DNA of 64,000 nt from Magnetospirillum sp. SS-4 (GTDB taxonomy: Bacteria > Pseudomonadota > Alphaproteobacteria > Rhodospirillales > Magnetospirillaceae). The notes under the pieces were generated by a model, which was not told where the DNA came from, did not search any database, and was given only the letters and a program-made list of their open reading frames with translations. Position 1 is the first letter of the stretch. Each line of letters opens with the position of its first letter. Below are positions 24,922 through 34,056 of the stretch, one piece after another. The position numbers were made by a program, and so were the translations under genes. The stretch spans positions 81,996-145,995 of the forward strand of contig NZ_CACVCH010000024.1 of NCBI RefSeq assembly GCF_902729425.1. Direction: 5' to 3'.

Positions 24922-25415
24922 CCACCACCATCTCCTGGCCCGCCCGGCTGCCGCGTCCCACCTATGACGGTTACGCCCTCGAACCCCAGGACGCCACCTC
25001 GCGCACCGACATGGAGGCGGGGCCGGCGCGGCAGCGGCGCCGCTTCACCGGCACGCCCACCCGCATCCCGGTGCGCTGGCGGATGTCCCAGATCGAGTTT
25101 GCCACCTTCGAGGCATGGTTCCGCCTCAAGCTGGCCGACGGTGCCGAATGGTTCGCGGTCGACCTGCTGAGCGGGATCGGCGTCGCCGGTCACGAGGCTC
25201 GCTTTCCTGGCCAGAGCGGCAGCCCCTACCGGGCGGTGCCCGGCCGGAGCGGCTCCTGGATCGTCACCTCGGTGCTGGAAATTCGCGAGCGCCCCATGTT
25301 CGACGAGGGAGCGCTGGACATCCTGCTGGCCGAGGACGTGGTCGCTCTCTTCGCCAACATCCAGACCCTCCATACCACCCTGCATGTCGGCTTGTCCGTC
25401 AGCATTCGCTGGTGA
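24918..25415 (+). CDS. Minor tail protein
   Basis: 165 aa, overlapping the tape measure stop (ATGA). A compact alpha/beta sequence with ISWPARLPRPTYDGY near the N-terminus and RIPVRWRMSQIEFATFEAWF in the middle. It lies where distal-tail or gpM-like proteins are encoded. I do not recognise a named family with confidence. It is likely part of the tail tip. Confidence 0.6.
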   Translation: MTTTISWPARLPRPTYDGYALEPQDATSRTDMEAGPARQRRRFTGTPTRIPVRWRMSQIEFATFEAWFRLKLADGAEWFAVDLLSGIGVAGHEARFPGQSGSPYRAVPGRSGSWIVTSVLEIRERPMFDEGALDILLAEDVVALFANIQTLHTTLHVGLSVSIRW

Positions 25416-25421
25416 TCGCCC

Positions 25422-26291
25422 ATGACCCTGCAAACCAATCTCGCCGCTGCCGTCGCCCAGGTGACCGCGGACAGCACCCTGCTGCACAAGGTGGTGCATG
25501 GCCCCGCCAGTGGAACCGAGTGCCAGGTCGTCACCGAGGGCGGGGTCGTCAAGACGGTGGCCAAGGCCATCGCCGATATCGACACCCAGCTTCAGTCCGG
25601 TCTGGAAACGCTGGACCAGAAGGTTGCCGCGGCGGCGGCCAGCGCGGCTGTCGCCGTCCGCAGCGCCGATACGGCGGCGACGAGCGAGGCGGCTATCGCG
25701 GCCAATGCTCAGGCCGCCAGCCTGTCGGAAACAAATGCCGCCGCCAGTGCATTATCCGCATCTGGCAGTGCCGCCGCAGCCAATACCAGCGCGGACGTGG
25801 CGCAGGCTTCCCGGCAAGCGGCGGAAAACGCCGCCGCCCAGGCGGAGCAGTCCCGGATCGCCACCACGGCGGCGGAGGCCGTCACTTCGCAGGCAGCGAC
25901 GGATGCCGGTGCTTCGGCAGCGGCGGCCAATGCCTCGGCCATCGCGGCTGGTGCCAGCGAAACTACCGCCCAGGCGAGCGCGGAGGCGGCGGGTCTGTCC
26001 GAACAGCAAGCGGCCGAATCCTCGGCTGTGGCAGTAGCCGCCGAGGCCAGTGCCTCCGCGTCGGCGGCCCAGGCCCGCGCCTCGGAAGCCGCCGCCGCAG
26101 GCTCGGCCACGGCGGCGGCGCAGTCGGAGGCCATGAGCACCATTCGGGCCGGACAAGCCGAGAGCTTCGCCGTCGCGGCCGAAGCGGCGGCCACCATCGT
26201 CGCCGAGGCGACGGGGCTGGATCTGCCGACGCTGATCGTTTCCGCCCGCAGGGGCTCGGACTACCGGACGCTCGGCATCGAACTGTTCTGA
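25422..26291 (+). CDS. Alanine-rich coiled-coil tail fibre protein
   Basis: 289 aa. Residues about 65-255 are almost entirely Ala, Ser, Glu, Gln and Thr in repeats such as AAASAAVAVRSADTAATSEAA, as in the collagen-like or trimeric coiled-coil shafts of phage fibres and gpJ-linked Stf proteins. The N-terminal 60 residues (NLAAAVAQVTADSTLLHKVV) would attach to the tail and a short C-terminal domain ends RTLGIELF. The composition also makes it prone to recombination. Confidence 0.65.
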   Translation: MTLQTNLAAAVAQVTADSTLLHKVVHGPASGTECQVVTEGGVVKTVAKAIADIDTQLQSGLETLDQKVAAAAASAAVAVRSADTAATSEAAIAANAQAASLSETNAAASALSASGSAAAANTSADVAQASRQAAENAAAQAEQSRIATTAAEAVTSQAATDAGASAAAANASAIAAGASETTAQASAEAAGLSEQQAAESSAVAVAAEASASASAAQARASEAAAAGSATAAAQSEAMSTIRAGQAESFAVAAEAAATIVAEATGLDLPTLIVSARRGSDYRTLGIELF

Positions 26292-26302
26292 AGGGAAGGC
26301 CC

Positions 26303-26713
26303 ATGACCACCCTTGCCCATTACCTGACGGTCAAGGCCGCCCAGGACAACGCCTTCGCCACCATCTCGGCCAAGCTCGACGACCCCAACCTGCGGATGGA
26401 CGATTTCGCCCTGATGGTGAAGGCCATCGAGCTGATCGAGACCGTCCAGGACACGGATTCCTTCAATGCCCTGCTGCGCAAGGTGGTCGCCAAGGCTGCC
26501 GGGTTTTACGCCCCGAACTTAAGCGGCGAGGACATCCTCATGCTCACCCGGGCCTCCCGGCTGGGCGACATCCCCCATGGCGGGGAAGAGCGATGGCAAC
26601 TGCTCAATCGCGACGACCGGAACATGGATGTCACCGGCGCCGTGATGGTCGGTGAACGAAGCCTGGAATCCTTCGGCGATTGCGTCCTCGAAACCTTCTA
26701 CGCGGAGACCTGA
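26303..26713 (+). CDS. Conserved tail-region protein, unknown function
   Basis: 136 aa from ATG at 26303 with AAGGGAAGG upstream. It is helical, with TVKAAQDNAFATISAKLDD, DDFALMVKAIELIETVQD and a C-terminal ESFGDCVLETFYAET. It lies in the fibre gene block. No family recognised. Possible structural or fibre-connector protein by position. Confidence 0.5.
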   Translation: MTTLAHYLTVKAAQDNAFATISAKLDDPNLRMDDFALMVKAIELIETVQDTDSFNALLRKVVAKAAGFYAPNLSGEDILMLTRASRLGDIPHGGEERWQLLNRDDRNMDVTGAVMVGERSLESFGDCVLETFYAET

Positions 26714-26717
26714 TTCC

Positions 26718-27284
26718 ATGCCCCTGACCATCCCCCCGATCCCCAATGCCGCTCCCTTCGCGGCGTTCTCCGACAATGTCGGCATCTTCAGCAATTCCAA
26801 GGCCCGCGACATTCCGGCCCGGCTCAATGCCATCGCCCAGGCGCTGAAGGACCACATCAATACGCTCTGGCTGGCCACGGCCACCGGCTTCATCAATGGC
26901 ACGGTGATCGCCGGCCTGAACGCCGCCATCGCCAAGATCGAGACCTTCTCCAACGGGATCGAAACCCGCATCAACGATCAGATGGCCGAATTTCAGGTCA
27001 ATCTTGCCAGTTACCTGGGCACCGGCGCCGGCTATTCGGTCAATGCCGCCAATGCCGCCCTGTTCACCGGGGCCATCGTCGCGGGCGATGTCGTCTACGA
27101 CGTTGCCGGTCGGGCGGTCTCCATCCGCCAGGGGCCGCGCCTGATCAGCGGCATCACCTACAACGACGACGGCACCATGGCGGGCTACGCCGAAGAGCTG
27201 ACCCTCGGCGGCATCACCTATTCCCGCGCCTTCACCTTCAGCTACACGCCCGACGGCCAACTCGCCGCCGTTACGGAGGTTTGA
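26718..27284 (+). CDS. Tail fibre-type structural protein
   Basis: 188 aa. The N-terminal half is helical (RDIPARLNAIAQALKDHINTLW), followed by ATATGFINGTVIAGLNAAIAKIE and a C-terminal beta repeat-like part (GITYNDDGTMAGYAEELTLGGITYSRAF) resembling the YD-type hairpins of fibre-end domains. Encoded in the fibre block, it is probably a fibre or baseplate subunit. The function is inferred from position and style. Confidence 0.5.
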   Translation: MPLTIPPIPNAAPFAAFSDNVGIFSNSKARDIPARLNAIAQALKDHINTLWLATATGFINGTVIAGLNAAIAKIETFSNGIETRINDQMAEFQVNLASYLGTGAGYSVNAANAALFTGAIVAGDVVYDVAGRAVSIRQGPRLISGITYNDDGTMAGYAEELTLGGITYSRAFTFSYTPDGQLAAVTEV

Positions 27285-27286
27285 CG

Positions 27287-28630
27287 ATGGATATCCTGAC
27301 CTTCAACGCGCTGAAACAGCACCAGCGCCACCTTGATCGCGATCTTCTCGATCCCTGGAAGCGCCCGGCCTTCGCCGTGGTGACCATGAGCAGTTCGGCG
27401 CCCTGGGGCACGGTGGTCTACAACCACTACCTCCAGGAGCTTTGCCGCCAGCACTACAATGACAGCGGCTACATGCAGGGCAGCACCAGCAGCATGGGCA
27501 CCGAGTTCTTCAACAACTGGTATTCCTACGGCCAGACCAACTCCAACATCAGCTCGACCGACACCTCCTATGGTGACGGCACCGCCCGCTGCGGTCATCT
27601 CGGCCATATCGCCCTTGGCGTTGGCCCCGACGGCTCGATGATCGGCCGCCCCAGCCCCTATGCCGGCACGGCGCTGAGGAATGTCGGTGTCTGGGTCAAC
27701 AACAAGACCAACAAGAACCTCGCCCTGTTCATGGAGAACCAGTATGCGGGCGTGGCGCCGCGCGCCATCGCCCCTGGCCGCCTGACCGGCACCGAGGGTT
27801 GGCATCTGGCCTGGACCAACACCAAGTTCTACGCCCAGAACAATTTCGGCACCTACAACAAGTACGGGATGATCGGCTACAACGAGAAAACCGGCACGCT
27901 GGTCATCAACGAGAACAGGAATGGCGGCACCTCCATGCGGCTGCACGTCTATTCCAACGTCCCGCCGTTCGACATCGCCGCCAGCAACCGCCACGCCTGG
28001 TTCAATGGCCTCGACGAGACCAAGCACACCGTCTACGACTGGACGGCCAATTCGGCGGGGTACGCCGAGAGCCTGTATCGCGGCATCGTCATTCCCTGCG
28101 ACGACGGCAAGATCATCATCGTGCGGATGGAACCCAGCAATTACTGCATGCTGGACCGCTTCACGCCGAACGGCGCCGGGGGCTACACCAAGGAAGCCAC
28201 CCACACCCTGAGCACGACCACCACCTACGGCATGGAATCCGGGGATCGCAACGGCATCCGCTTCCAGATCTCCAACGACGGCAAATACGTCATCTGCTAC
28301 CAGCCCTATTACTACTATGGCGCTGGCGCCGAGGTGTTCCTGATCCGGGTGTCGGACGGGAAGTACGCCTTCCTGCAATACCAAGATTCCAGCTATGGGC
28401 GGTCGTTCGCGCCCATCCGCGATAGCGACTTCATGGTCTCGTACAGCCCGAATTCGGACAGCGGCTACGGCATCTACATGTCGCACATCGACACCCGGAC
28501 GGTGTTCCAGGCCATCGCCGACAAGGGCGACATGAGCTCCAAGGTGCCGGGCTTCAACGTCTACATCTTCGACAGCGCCTATCACTCGACCAACTACCCC
28601 TACATCGTTCCGATCATCGGAGGGAATTGA
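27287..28630 (+). CDS. Tyr/Asn-rich putative receptor-binding tail protein
   Basis: 447 aa from ATG at 27287, six bases after ACGGAGGT. An N-terminal helix (LTFNALKQHQRHLDRDLL) leads to a long beta-rich part full of Tyr, Asn, Gly and Ser (FNNWYSYGQTNSNISSTDTSYGDG), including repeated beta-propeller-like blocks (DDGKIIIVRMEPSNYCML, SNDGKYVICYQPYYYYG). Composition and place suggest the tip adhesin that binds host surface glycans. No enzyme motif is seen. Confidence 0.55.
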   Translation: MDILTFNALKQHQRHLDRDLLDPWKRPAFAVVTMSSSAPWGTVVYNHYLQELCRQHYNDSGYMQGSTSSMGTEFFNNWYSYGQTNSNISSTDTSYGDGTARCGHLGHIALGVGPDGSMIGRPSPYAGTALRNVGVWVNNKTNKNLALFMENQYAGVAPRAIAPGRLTGTEGWHLAWTNTKFYAQNNFGTYNKYGMIGYNEKTGTLVINENRNGGTSMRLHVYSNVPPFDIAASNRHAWFNGLDETKHTVYDWTANSAGYAESLYRGIVIPCDDGKIIIVRMEPSNYCMLDRFTPNGAGGYTKEATHTLSTTTTYGMESGDRNGIRFQISNDGKYVICYQPYYYYGAGAEVFLIRVSDGKYAFLQYQDSSYGRSFAPIRDSDFMVSYSPNSDSGYGIYMSHIDTRTVFQAIADKGDMSSKVPGFNVYIFDSAYHSTNYPYIVPIIGGN

Positions 28631-28632
28631 TC

Positions 28633-29070
28633 ATGGCCGCCAAAATCAGCTTCCCCCACGGCAATGACTGGGGCGTCATCGGTCCCGAGGGCGACCACGA
28701 TCTGCCGGTGGACTCGACCTTGGGCCACCGCTTCCATCTCGTCGACGGCGAGGTCGTCGACCGCTATGACGGCGCCACCGACGACGAGGTCCGCGAGATT
28801 GATGCCGCGCGCGTCGTCGAGCGGCAGGCCGAGGAACTCCAGGCGGCCAGAACCGCCCTGGTTCGACGGGTCAAAGGGGAAGCGGCGCAGAGGATCGCCG
28901 CTCTCGACTGGAAGGTCGAACGCGCCCGCGAGCGGGATGCCCTGAACGGCACGACGACCCTCCAGGACGTCTATACCGAGCGCGAGCTCATTCGGATGGC
29001 GAGCAACGAGGCCGAAGCCGCCATCGCCAAACTCGCCTCCCCGGAAGAGATCCTGGCCTTCTCCTGGTAG
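28633..29070 (+). CDS. Putative tail fibre assembly/accessory protein
   Basis: 145 aa from ATG at 28633. A short beta-rich N-terminal part (ISFPHGNDWGVIGPEGDHDLPV) is followed by a long charged helix (AEELQAARTALVRRVKGEAAQRIAALDWKVERARE), typical of fibre chaperones or spike-associated proteins that sit after the adhesin gene. It starts two bases after the adhesin stop. Function inferred. Confidence 0.5.
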   Translation: MAAKISFPHGNDWGVIGPEGDHDLPVDSTLGHRFHLVDGEVVDRYDGATDDEVREIDAARVVERQAEELQAARTALVRRVKGEAAQRIAALDWKVERARERDALNGTTTLQDVYTERELIRMASNEAEAAIAKLASPEEILAFSW

Positions 29071-29083
29071 GGAACGATCCGTC

Positions 29084-29416
29084 ATGACTGAACAATCACC
29101 CGAGGTCTGGGCCGGCGTCGCCACCCAGTATGTCGGCGCCTGGGGCAGTGCCGCACCCGTCGTCCAAATCGCTGCCATCATCGCCGTGGTGATCGTGGTG
29201 GCGATCCTGGCCTGGGCTTGGTCGCGGCGGCGGGAACTGCCGGAGTCCTCCGGTGTCCCTGTCGAAGCCTTTGCCCATGTGGTCGAGGAGCAGGCTCGCC
29301 AGACCGAGGCGCTACGCTCAGCGGTCGAAGGGCTGTCCGAGATCGTCCACCAGATCCGCCTGCTGCTGGAAGCCCGCACCCTGTGCCCCTATGGCGAGGA
29401 CCGGCGGGATGCCTGA
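29084..29416 (+). CDS. Single-span membrane protein of the late operon
   Basis: 110 aa with one strong transmembrane segment (about residues 24-46, IAAIIAVVIVVAILAWAW) after a short polar N-terminus and a charged helical cytoplasmic or periplasmic tail (VVEEQARQTEALRSAVEGLSEIVHQ). It may be a second lysis protein or spanin-like component, but the canonical holin is encoded at 33353. The stop overlaps the next gene's start. Confidence 0.5.
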   Translation: MTEQSPEVWAGVATQYVGAWGSAAPVVQIAAIIAVVIVVAILAWAWSRRRELPESSGVPVEAFAHVVEEQARQTEALRSAVEGLSEIVHQIRLLLEARTLCPYGEDRRDA

Positions 29417-29933
29417 TCCGCGCTTAAGCCAGGCGTTGCGCGAGGCCTATGCCGCCGCACCCGCCGACACCGTCATCCTGCACACCCTGGAAATCTGGCA
29501 CCCGACCTTCACCGAACCGATCCGGGTGGTCCGCGACCATGCCGACCTCACCGCCCGGCTGGAGGCGGGGGCGGCGCGGGACGGGGGGCAAAGGGTCACC
29601 TTCATCGCGCTGACCTTCGATCTTGACCTGCCGCCGGTGGACACCGGGCCGGTCCCCGAGATCGCCGTCACCCTCGACAATGTCGGCCGCGAGCTCTCGG
29701 ATGCGCTCGAGGCCGCCGCCATCAGCCAGGACCGGATCGAGGTCATCTATCGGCCCTTCCTCTCCACCGACCTGGAGGGGCCTCACATGGACCCGCCCAT
29801 CACCCTGACTCTGGCCGAGGTCGAGGCCGACACCCTGCGTGTCACCTGCCGAGCCCGCATGCTCGACGCCGGCAACAAATCGTTCCCCTCCATCACCTAT
29901 ACCGCCCAGCGGTTTCCCGGTCTGGCGCGGTGA
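29409..29933 (+). CDS. Tail-tip protein, DUF1833-like
   Basis: 174 aa. The beta-rich sequence (ILHTLEIWHPTFTEPIRVVRDH, VTFIALTFDLDLPPVDTG) and its place before the NlpC/P60-like gene and tail hub match DUF1833 proteins of alphaproteobacterial siphophages, which fill the place of lambda gpL. It should link the distal tail and hub. A 72-base stretch follows before the next start. Confidence 0.7.
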   Translation: MPDPRLSQALREAYAAAPADTVILHTLEIWHPTFTEPIRVVRDHADLTARLEAGAARDGGQRVTFIALTFDLDLPPVDTGPVPEIAVTLDNVGRELSDALEAAAISQDRIEVIYRPFLSTDLEGPHMDPPITLTLAEVEADTLRVTCRARMLDAGNKSFPSITYTAQRFPGLAR

Positions 29934-30005
29934 GGTGATTGCGGGCTGCCGCCCGCGCCCGCCTGGAGGATCGCCTCCAGACCTCCGTTCCATTCGAGGT
30001 GCTTA

Positions 30006-30401
30006 ATGCATTGGGCTGCCGCCTATATCGGCCTGCCATGGTCCGCCCACGGCAGCGGGCCGGACGCGTTCAATTGCTGGGAATTCGTCCGGGTGGTGCA
30101 GGACCGCCACTTTGGCCGCGTCCTGCCCGACATCGCCAATCCCGAGGACATGCTGGCCATGGGGCGTACCTTCCGCGACCACCCGGAACGTCGGCGTTGG
30201 GCCAAAGTCGTCGATTCCCTGGAAGGCGATTGCGTCCTGCTGCGCCGGTCCCGCCATCCCATCCATGTCGGCATCTGGCTCGACGTCGATGGCGGCGGTG
30301 TCCTGCATTGCAGCCAGGAGTCCGGCGTGGTGTTCCAACGCCCCGACGCGCTCCGCCTCAACGGCTGGGCGGTCGAGGGCTTCTACCGGTATTCGCCGTG
30401 A
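30006..30401 (+). CDS. NlpC/P60-type cysteine peptidase of the tail tip (gpK-like)
   Basis: 131 aa. Candidate catalytic Cys lies in DAFNCWEFVRVVQD (residue about 24) and His in HPIHVGIWLD (about residue 85), the normal order for the papain-like NlpC/P60 fold. Phage versions cut peptidoglycan peptides to let the tail pass the cell wall. It overlaps the hub gene start, as lambda gpK precedes I and J. Confidence 0.75.
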   Translation: MHWAAAYIGLPWSAHGSGPDAFNCWEFVRVVQDRHFGRVLPDIANPEDMLAMGRTFRDHPERRRWAKVVDSLEGDCVLLRRSRHPIHVGIWLDVDGGGVLHCSQESGVVFQRPDALRLNGWAVEGFYRYSP

Positions 30402-32725
30402 GCGCGTCCGTTGTCATCGTCGCCAACCCGTTCGAGCCGGTGGCCAGCCGCTCGGTCCATGCCGTGGCCTCTGGAATCACCGTCGGAGCCTTGCTGCTCG
30501 ACTGCGGCATCGGTGAGGACCGCTGGGACGATGGCCCGGAAATCCGCATCGGCGGGTCTTCGGTGCCGCCGGAGGTGTTCACCGTCCGCGTCATCGGCGA
30601 GGGCGACATCGTCTCGGTGATTCGCTGGCCGCAGGGAGGCGGCGGAGGAGGTGGGGGCGGCAAGAACCCCCTGCGGATCGTGCTGACCATCGCGGTGATG
30701 GTGGCCGCCATCTATCTCGGGCCAATGGCGGCGGTCGCCATGGGCTACACGGCCACCGGCACCGCCGCGGCGATGGCCACCGCCGGCATCGCCATGGTCG
30801 GCTCGGTGCTGATCAACACCGTGATCCCGGCGCCCAAGCCGTCGATGCCCTCGCTCAACTGGGGAGGCAGCGGCAGCGCGCCGGCTCCCAGTCCGACCTA
30901 TTCGCTCCAGGCCCAGGGCAACCAGGGGCGACTGGGCCAGCCGATCCCGGTGATCTATGGCCGCCACCTGATCTTCCCCGACCTCGCCGCGGAGCCCTAC
31001 CAGGATTACGTCGGCGGTGAGCAGTACCTGTATCAGCTCCATGTCATCGGCCAGGGCGAGTATGCGGTCGAACAGATCCGCATCGAGGACACCCCCATCG
31101 CCTCCTTCGAGGAGGTGCAGACCCAGATCGTCCCGCCCGGTGGCGAGGTGACGCTGTTCGAGCCCGACGTCATCACCGCCGCCGAGATCGCCGGCCAGGA
31201 ACTGGTCGCCCCCAATCTGGTGGCCTCCGGCGACGACGGATATATCGGCCCGTTCACCGCCAATCCGGTGGACACGTCCGCGGGGGCGCTGGGCATCGAC
31301 GTGGTGATGCCGCGCGGCCTCTATTACGCCAATGACGGCGGCAGCCTCGATACCCGCACCGTCCAATGGCAGGTCGAGGTGCGCGCCATCGGTGCCGATG
31401 GCGAGGCTCTTGCCGGCTGGTTGGTGCTGGCGACCGAATCCCACACCGCCGCCACCAATACCGCCATCCGCCTGTCTTTCCGCTATGCGGTGCCGACCGG
31501 GCGCTACGAGGTCCGCCTCAGACGCCTCGACACCAAGGACACCGCCGAGCGGGCCGGGCATGAGTTCCGCTGGGCCGCGCTGCGCGCCTACCTTGTCGGC
31601 CAGCCCGATTTCGGCGCCGTTACCCTGCTGGCGGTAAAGATGCGGGCCACCGACAATCTGTCGCAACGATCCAGCCGCATGGTCAACGTCATCGCCACCC
31701 GCAAGCTGCCGGTGTGGTCGGCTGATGGCGGGTGGTCGGCACCCCAACCAACCCGCTCCATCGCCTGGGCCTTCGCCGACGCCTGCAAGGCGCAGTACGG
31801 CGGCAAGCTGGCTGATGCCCGCATCGACCTGAAGGCGCTGCTGGCCCTGGATGCCATCTGGACCGCCCGAGGCGACAGTTTCGACGCGGTGTTCGACACC
31901 AGCATGACGGTGTGGGAGGCGCTGACCCGTATCGCCCGCTGTGGCCGCGCCGTGCCCATTCAGCAGGGCGGCATTGTCCGCATCATCCGCGACCAGCCCC
32001 AGGCCATCCCCGTGGCGCTGTTCGGGCCGCGCAACATCGTCAAAGGCTCGTTCAAGATCAAATACGTCATGCCGGGCGAGGACACCGCCGACGCGGTGAC
32101 GGTGGAGTATTTCTCGTCCCGCACCTGGAAGCCCGACGAGGTCACCGCCAAGCTGGACGATTCCTCCGGCGACAATCCGGCCAAGGTCAATCTGTTCGGC
32201 TGCACCGCCAAGGACCACGCCCAGCGGGAAGGCCTCTACATCGCCGCCAATAACCGCTACCGCCGCCGCCTTGTGACCTTCCGCACCGAGTTGGAAGGGA
32301 TGATCCCCACCTATGGCGATCTCGTCGCCATCACCCACGACATGCCCCGCTGGGGGCAAGGCGGCGAGGTGATCGACTGGCGGGCCGAATCCGCCAAGCC
32401 GCCCTGGACGGGGGCGGTTCTGGTGCTGTCCGAACCGCTGACCTGGACCGAGGGCGCCAGCCATTACCTGGCGCTGCGCCGGCGCGACGGCAGCCTCGCC
32501 GGGCCGTTCCGGGTCGAGCCGGTGGCCGATGCGCCCACCATGGTGCGTCTCGCCGATCCCCTGACCGTCATCCCCTACACCGGCGGCTCCGAGGAGCGGA
32601 CCTACTTCAGCTTCGGCCCCGGCCAGGCCTGGGCGCAAGCCGCCCGTGTCCTCGCCATCCGTCCCCGCGCCGAGCAGGTGGAGATCACCGCCGTCGCCGA
32701 AGATTCCCGCGTCCATATCAACTGA
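30398..32725 (+). CDS. Central tail hub / host specificity protein, gpJ-like
   Basis: 775 aa from a GTG that overlaps the NlpC-like stop (GTGA); a longer in-frame extension covers the upstream gene and is rejected. A nine-glycine run (residues 80-88) is followed by hydrophobic segments (IVLTIAVMVAAIYLGPMAAVAM and about 110-130), then the gpJ-like body: GRLGQPIPVIYGRHLIF, YQLHVIGQGEYAVEQI, phage-tail-3 region AIPVALFGPRNIVKGSFKIKY. It forms the tail tip that contacts the receptor. Confidence 0.85.
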   Translation: MSASVVIVANPFEPVASRSVHAVASGITVGALLLDCGIGEDRWDDGPEIRIGGSSVPPEVFTVRVIGEGDIVSVIRWPQGGGGGGGGGKNPLRIVLTIAVMVAAIYLGPMAAVAMGYTATGTAAAMATAGIAMVGSVLINTVIPAPKPSMPSLNWGGSGSAPAPSPTYSLQAQGNQGRLGQPIPVIYGRHLIFPDLAAEPYQDYVGGEQYLYQLHVIGQGEYAVEQIRIEDTPIASFEEVQTQIVPPGGEVTLFEPDVITAAEIAGQELVAPNLVASGDDGYIGPFTANPVDTSAGALGIDVVMPRGLYYANDGGSLDTRTVQWQVEVRAIGADGEALAGWLVLATESHTAATNTAIRLSFRYAVPTGRYEVRLRRLDTKDTAERAGHEFRWAALRAYLVGQPDFGAVTLLAVKMRATDNLSQRSSRMVNVIATRKLPVWSADGGWSAPQPTRSIAWAFADACKAQYGGKLADARIDLKALLALDAIWTARGDSFDAVFDTSMTVWEALTRIARCGRAVPIQQGGIVRIIRDQPQAIPVALFGPRNIVKGSFKIKYVMPGEDTADAVTVEYFSSRTWKPDEVTAKLDDSSGDNPAKVNLFGCTAKDHAQREGLYIAANNRYRRRLVTFRTELEGMIPTYGDLVAITHDMPRWGQGGEVIDWRAESAKPPWTGAVLVLSEPLTWTEGASHYLALRRRDGSLAGPFRVEPVADAPTMVRLADPLTVIPYTGGSEERTYFSFGPGQAWAQAARVLAIRPRAEQVEITAVAEDSRVHIN

Positions 32726-32736
32726 CCGAGGTTCCC

Positions 32737-33366
32737 ATGCTGTCTGTCGACATCCTGCGTGCCGCCCTGCCGGCGGCGCGGTCCACCGATATTGCCCGCT
32801 TCGCCACCCCTTTGACGGAGGCTTGCGCCGAATGGGGCATCGACACGCCGCTGCGATTGGCCGCTTTCCTCGCCCAGATCGCCCATGAGAGCGGGCAGTT
32901 GCGCCTTCTGGCAGAGAACCTGAACTACTCCGCCGAGGCGCTGCTGCGGATCTTTCCCCGCCACTTCGACGCAGGCCAAGCCGCCGCCTACGCCCGCCAG
33001 CCCGAACGCATCGGCTCCAGGGTCTACGCCAACCGCATGGGCAATGGCGACGAGGCCGGCGGCGACGGCTGGCGCTATCGCGGGCGGGGCCTGATCCAGG
33101 TGACCGGCCACGACAATTACGCCGCCTGCGGCACCGCCCTCGGCGTCGACCTGATCGCCCAGCCCGAGCTGCTGGAGCAGCCCGGTTCCGCCGCCCGCTC
33201 GGCCGGATGGTTCTGGCACCGCCACGATCTCAACCGCCTCGCCGACGCCCGCGACATCGCCACCATCACCCGGCGCATCAACGGCGGTCTCACCGGTCTC
33301 GACGACCGCAAGGCCTGCTACGCCCATGCCTGCGCTGCCCTGGAGGTCTCCCATGAACCTGCTTGA
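32737..33366 (+). CDS. GH19 chitinase-like endolysin
   Basis: 209 aa. Glycoside hydrolase 19 hallmarks: LAAFLAQIAHESGQLRLLAENLNY with the catalytic Glu in AHESG (about residue 52), then ANRMGNGDEAGGDGWRYRGRGLIQVTG with the second acidic site and DNYAACGTALG. It cleaves peptidoglycan to release phage. No signal peptide is seen, so it needs the holin encoded next, whose gene overlaps it by 14 bases. Confidence 0.92.
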   Translation: MLSVDILRAALPAARSTDIARFATPLTEACAEWGIDTPLRLAAFLAQIAHESGQLRLLAENLNYSAEALLRIFPRHFDAGQAAAYARQPERIGSRVYANRMGNGDEAGGDGWRYRGRGLIQVTGHDNYAACGTALGVDLIAQPELLEQPGSAARSAGWFWHRHDLNRLADARDIATITRRINGGLTGLDDRKACYAHACAALEVSHEPA

Positions 33367-33952
33367 TCTCCTCGGCGATGCCGCCGCCATCGCCGCCAAC
33401 CCGGTCTCCGGTCTCGCCAAGGTGGCCTTGGACGTGGCTCCCGATATCGCCGGCCTGTTCGGTGACGATGCCGAGAAGGCGGTAGGCAAGCTGGCCGACA
33501 CCGTCCGCGCCATCACCGGTACCGACGATCCCGACAAGGCCCGCGAAGCGCTGGCCGATCCCAACCTCGTCTTCCAGCTTCGCTCCCAAGCGCAAGTATT
33601 CGCTCACGAAGAGCGCATGCAGCAGATGGCCGGCGCCATCACCACGCTCACCGCCACCCTGGCCGACCGCCAGGACGCCCGCGCCCGCGACGCCGAGTTC
33701 ATCAAGGCCGGGCGCAGTAATGTCCGCGCCAACGTCCTGCTGGTGACGGCGGGAGCAGGCATCGTCGGCGGCATCGCCTTCATGGTATTCGGCCACGTCG
33801 ATGGCAACACCGCCGTCGGAGGCTGCATCATCTCGGTGGTGACCCTGCTGGCCGGCAAGTTCGCCACCGCCTTCGATTTCGAGTTCGGCGGATCGGCGGA
33901 TTCCGAGCAGACCCGCACCCTGCTGGCGCAGGCGCCGCCTATCGGCAAATAG
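33353..33952 (+). CDS. Three-TM holin family protein
   Basis: 199 aa. A long N-terminal soluble part (LLGDAAAIAANPVSGLAKVALD, EERMQQMAGAITTLTATLADRQ) precedes a hydrophobic segment pair near residues 125-165 (ANVLLVTAGAGIVGGIAFMVFG, GGCIISVVTLLAGKFA). This matches holins of the three-transmembrane, gene-transfer-release type found in alphaproteobacteria. It permits lysin export and ends the virion operon; a terminator follows 24 bases later. Confidence 0.78.
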   Translation: MNLLDLLGDAAAIAANPVSGLAKVALDVAPDIAGLFGDDAEKAVGKLADTVRAITGTDDPDKAREALADPNLVFQLRSQAQVFAHEERMQQMAGAITTLTATLADRQDARARDAEFIKAGRSNVRANVLLVTAGAGIVGGIAFMVFGHVDGNTAVGGCIISVVTLLAGKFATAFDFEFGGSADSEQTRTLLAQAPPIGK

Positions 33953-33975
33953 AACAGATCGAATTTCGCATTGAC

Positions 33976-34013
33976 GCGGCCGACCGGGGGAAACCCTGGT
34001 CGGCCGCTTTTTT
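33976..34013 (+). terminator. Rho-independent terminator of the phage late operon
   Basis: Ten-base stem GCGGCCGACC (33976-33985) and GGTCGGCCGC (33998-34007) with a 12-base loop and six T residues (34008-34013). It lies just after the holin stop and before the convergent HD-hydrolase gene, so it may stop transcription from both sides. Confidence 0.92.
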
Positions 34014-34056
34014 GCGTTCTGGTGGGCGCAGGGGATCTGCGCTTCCACCGCCCCTG

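Noticed and set aside
30383..32716. 777-aa antisense frame over the tail hub gene
   Set aside because: Shadow of the gpJ-like gene; no family motif and His/Gly/Ala-rich antisense composition.
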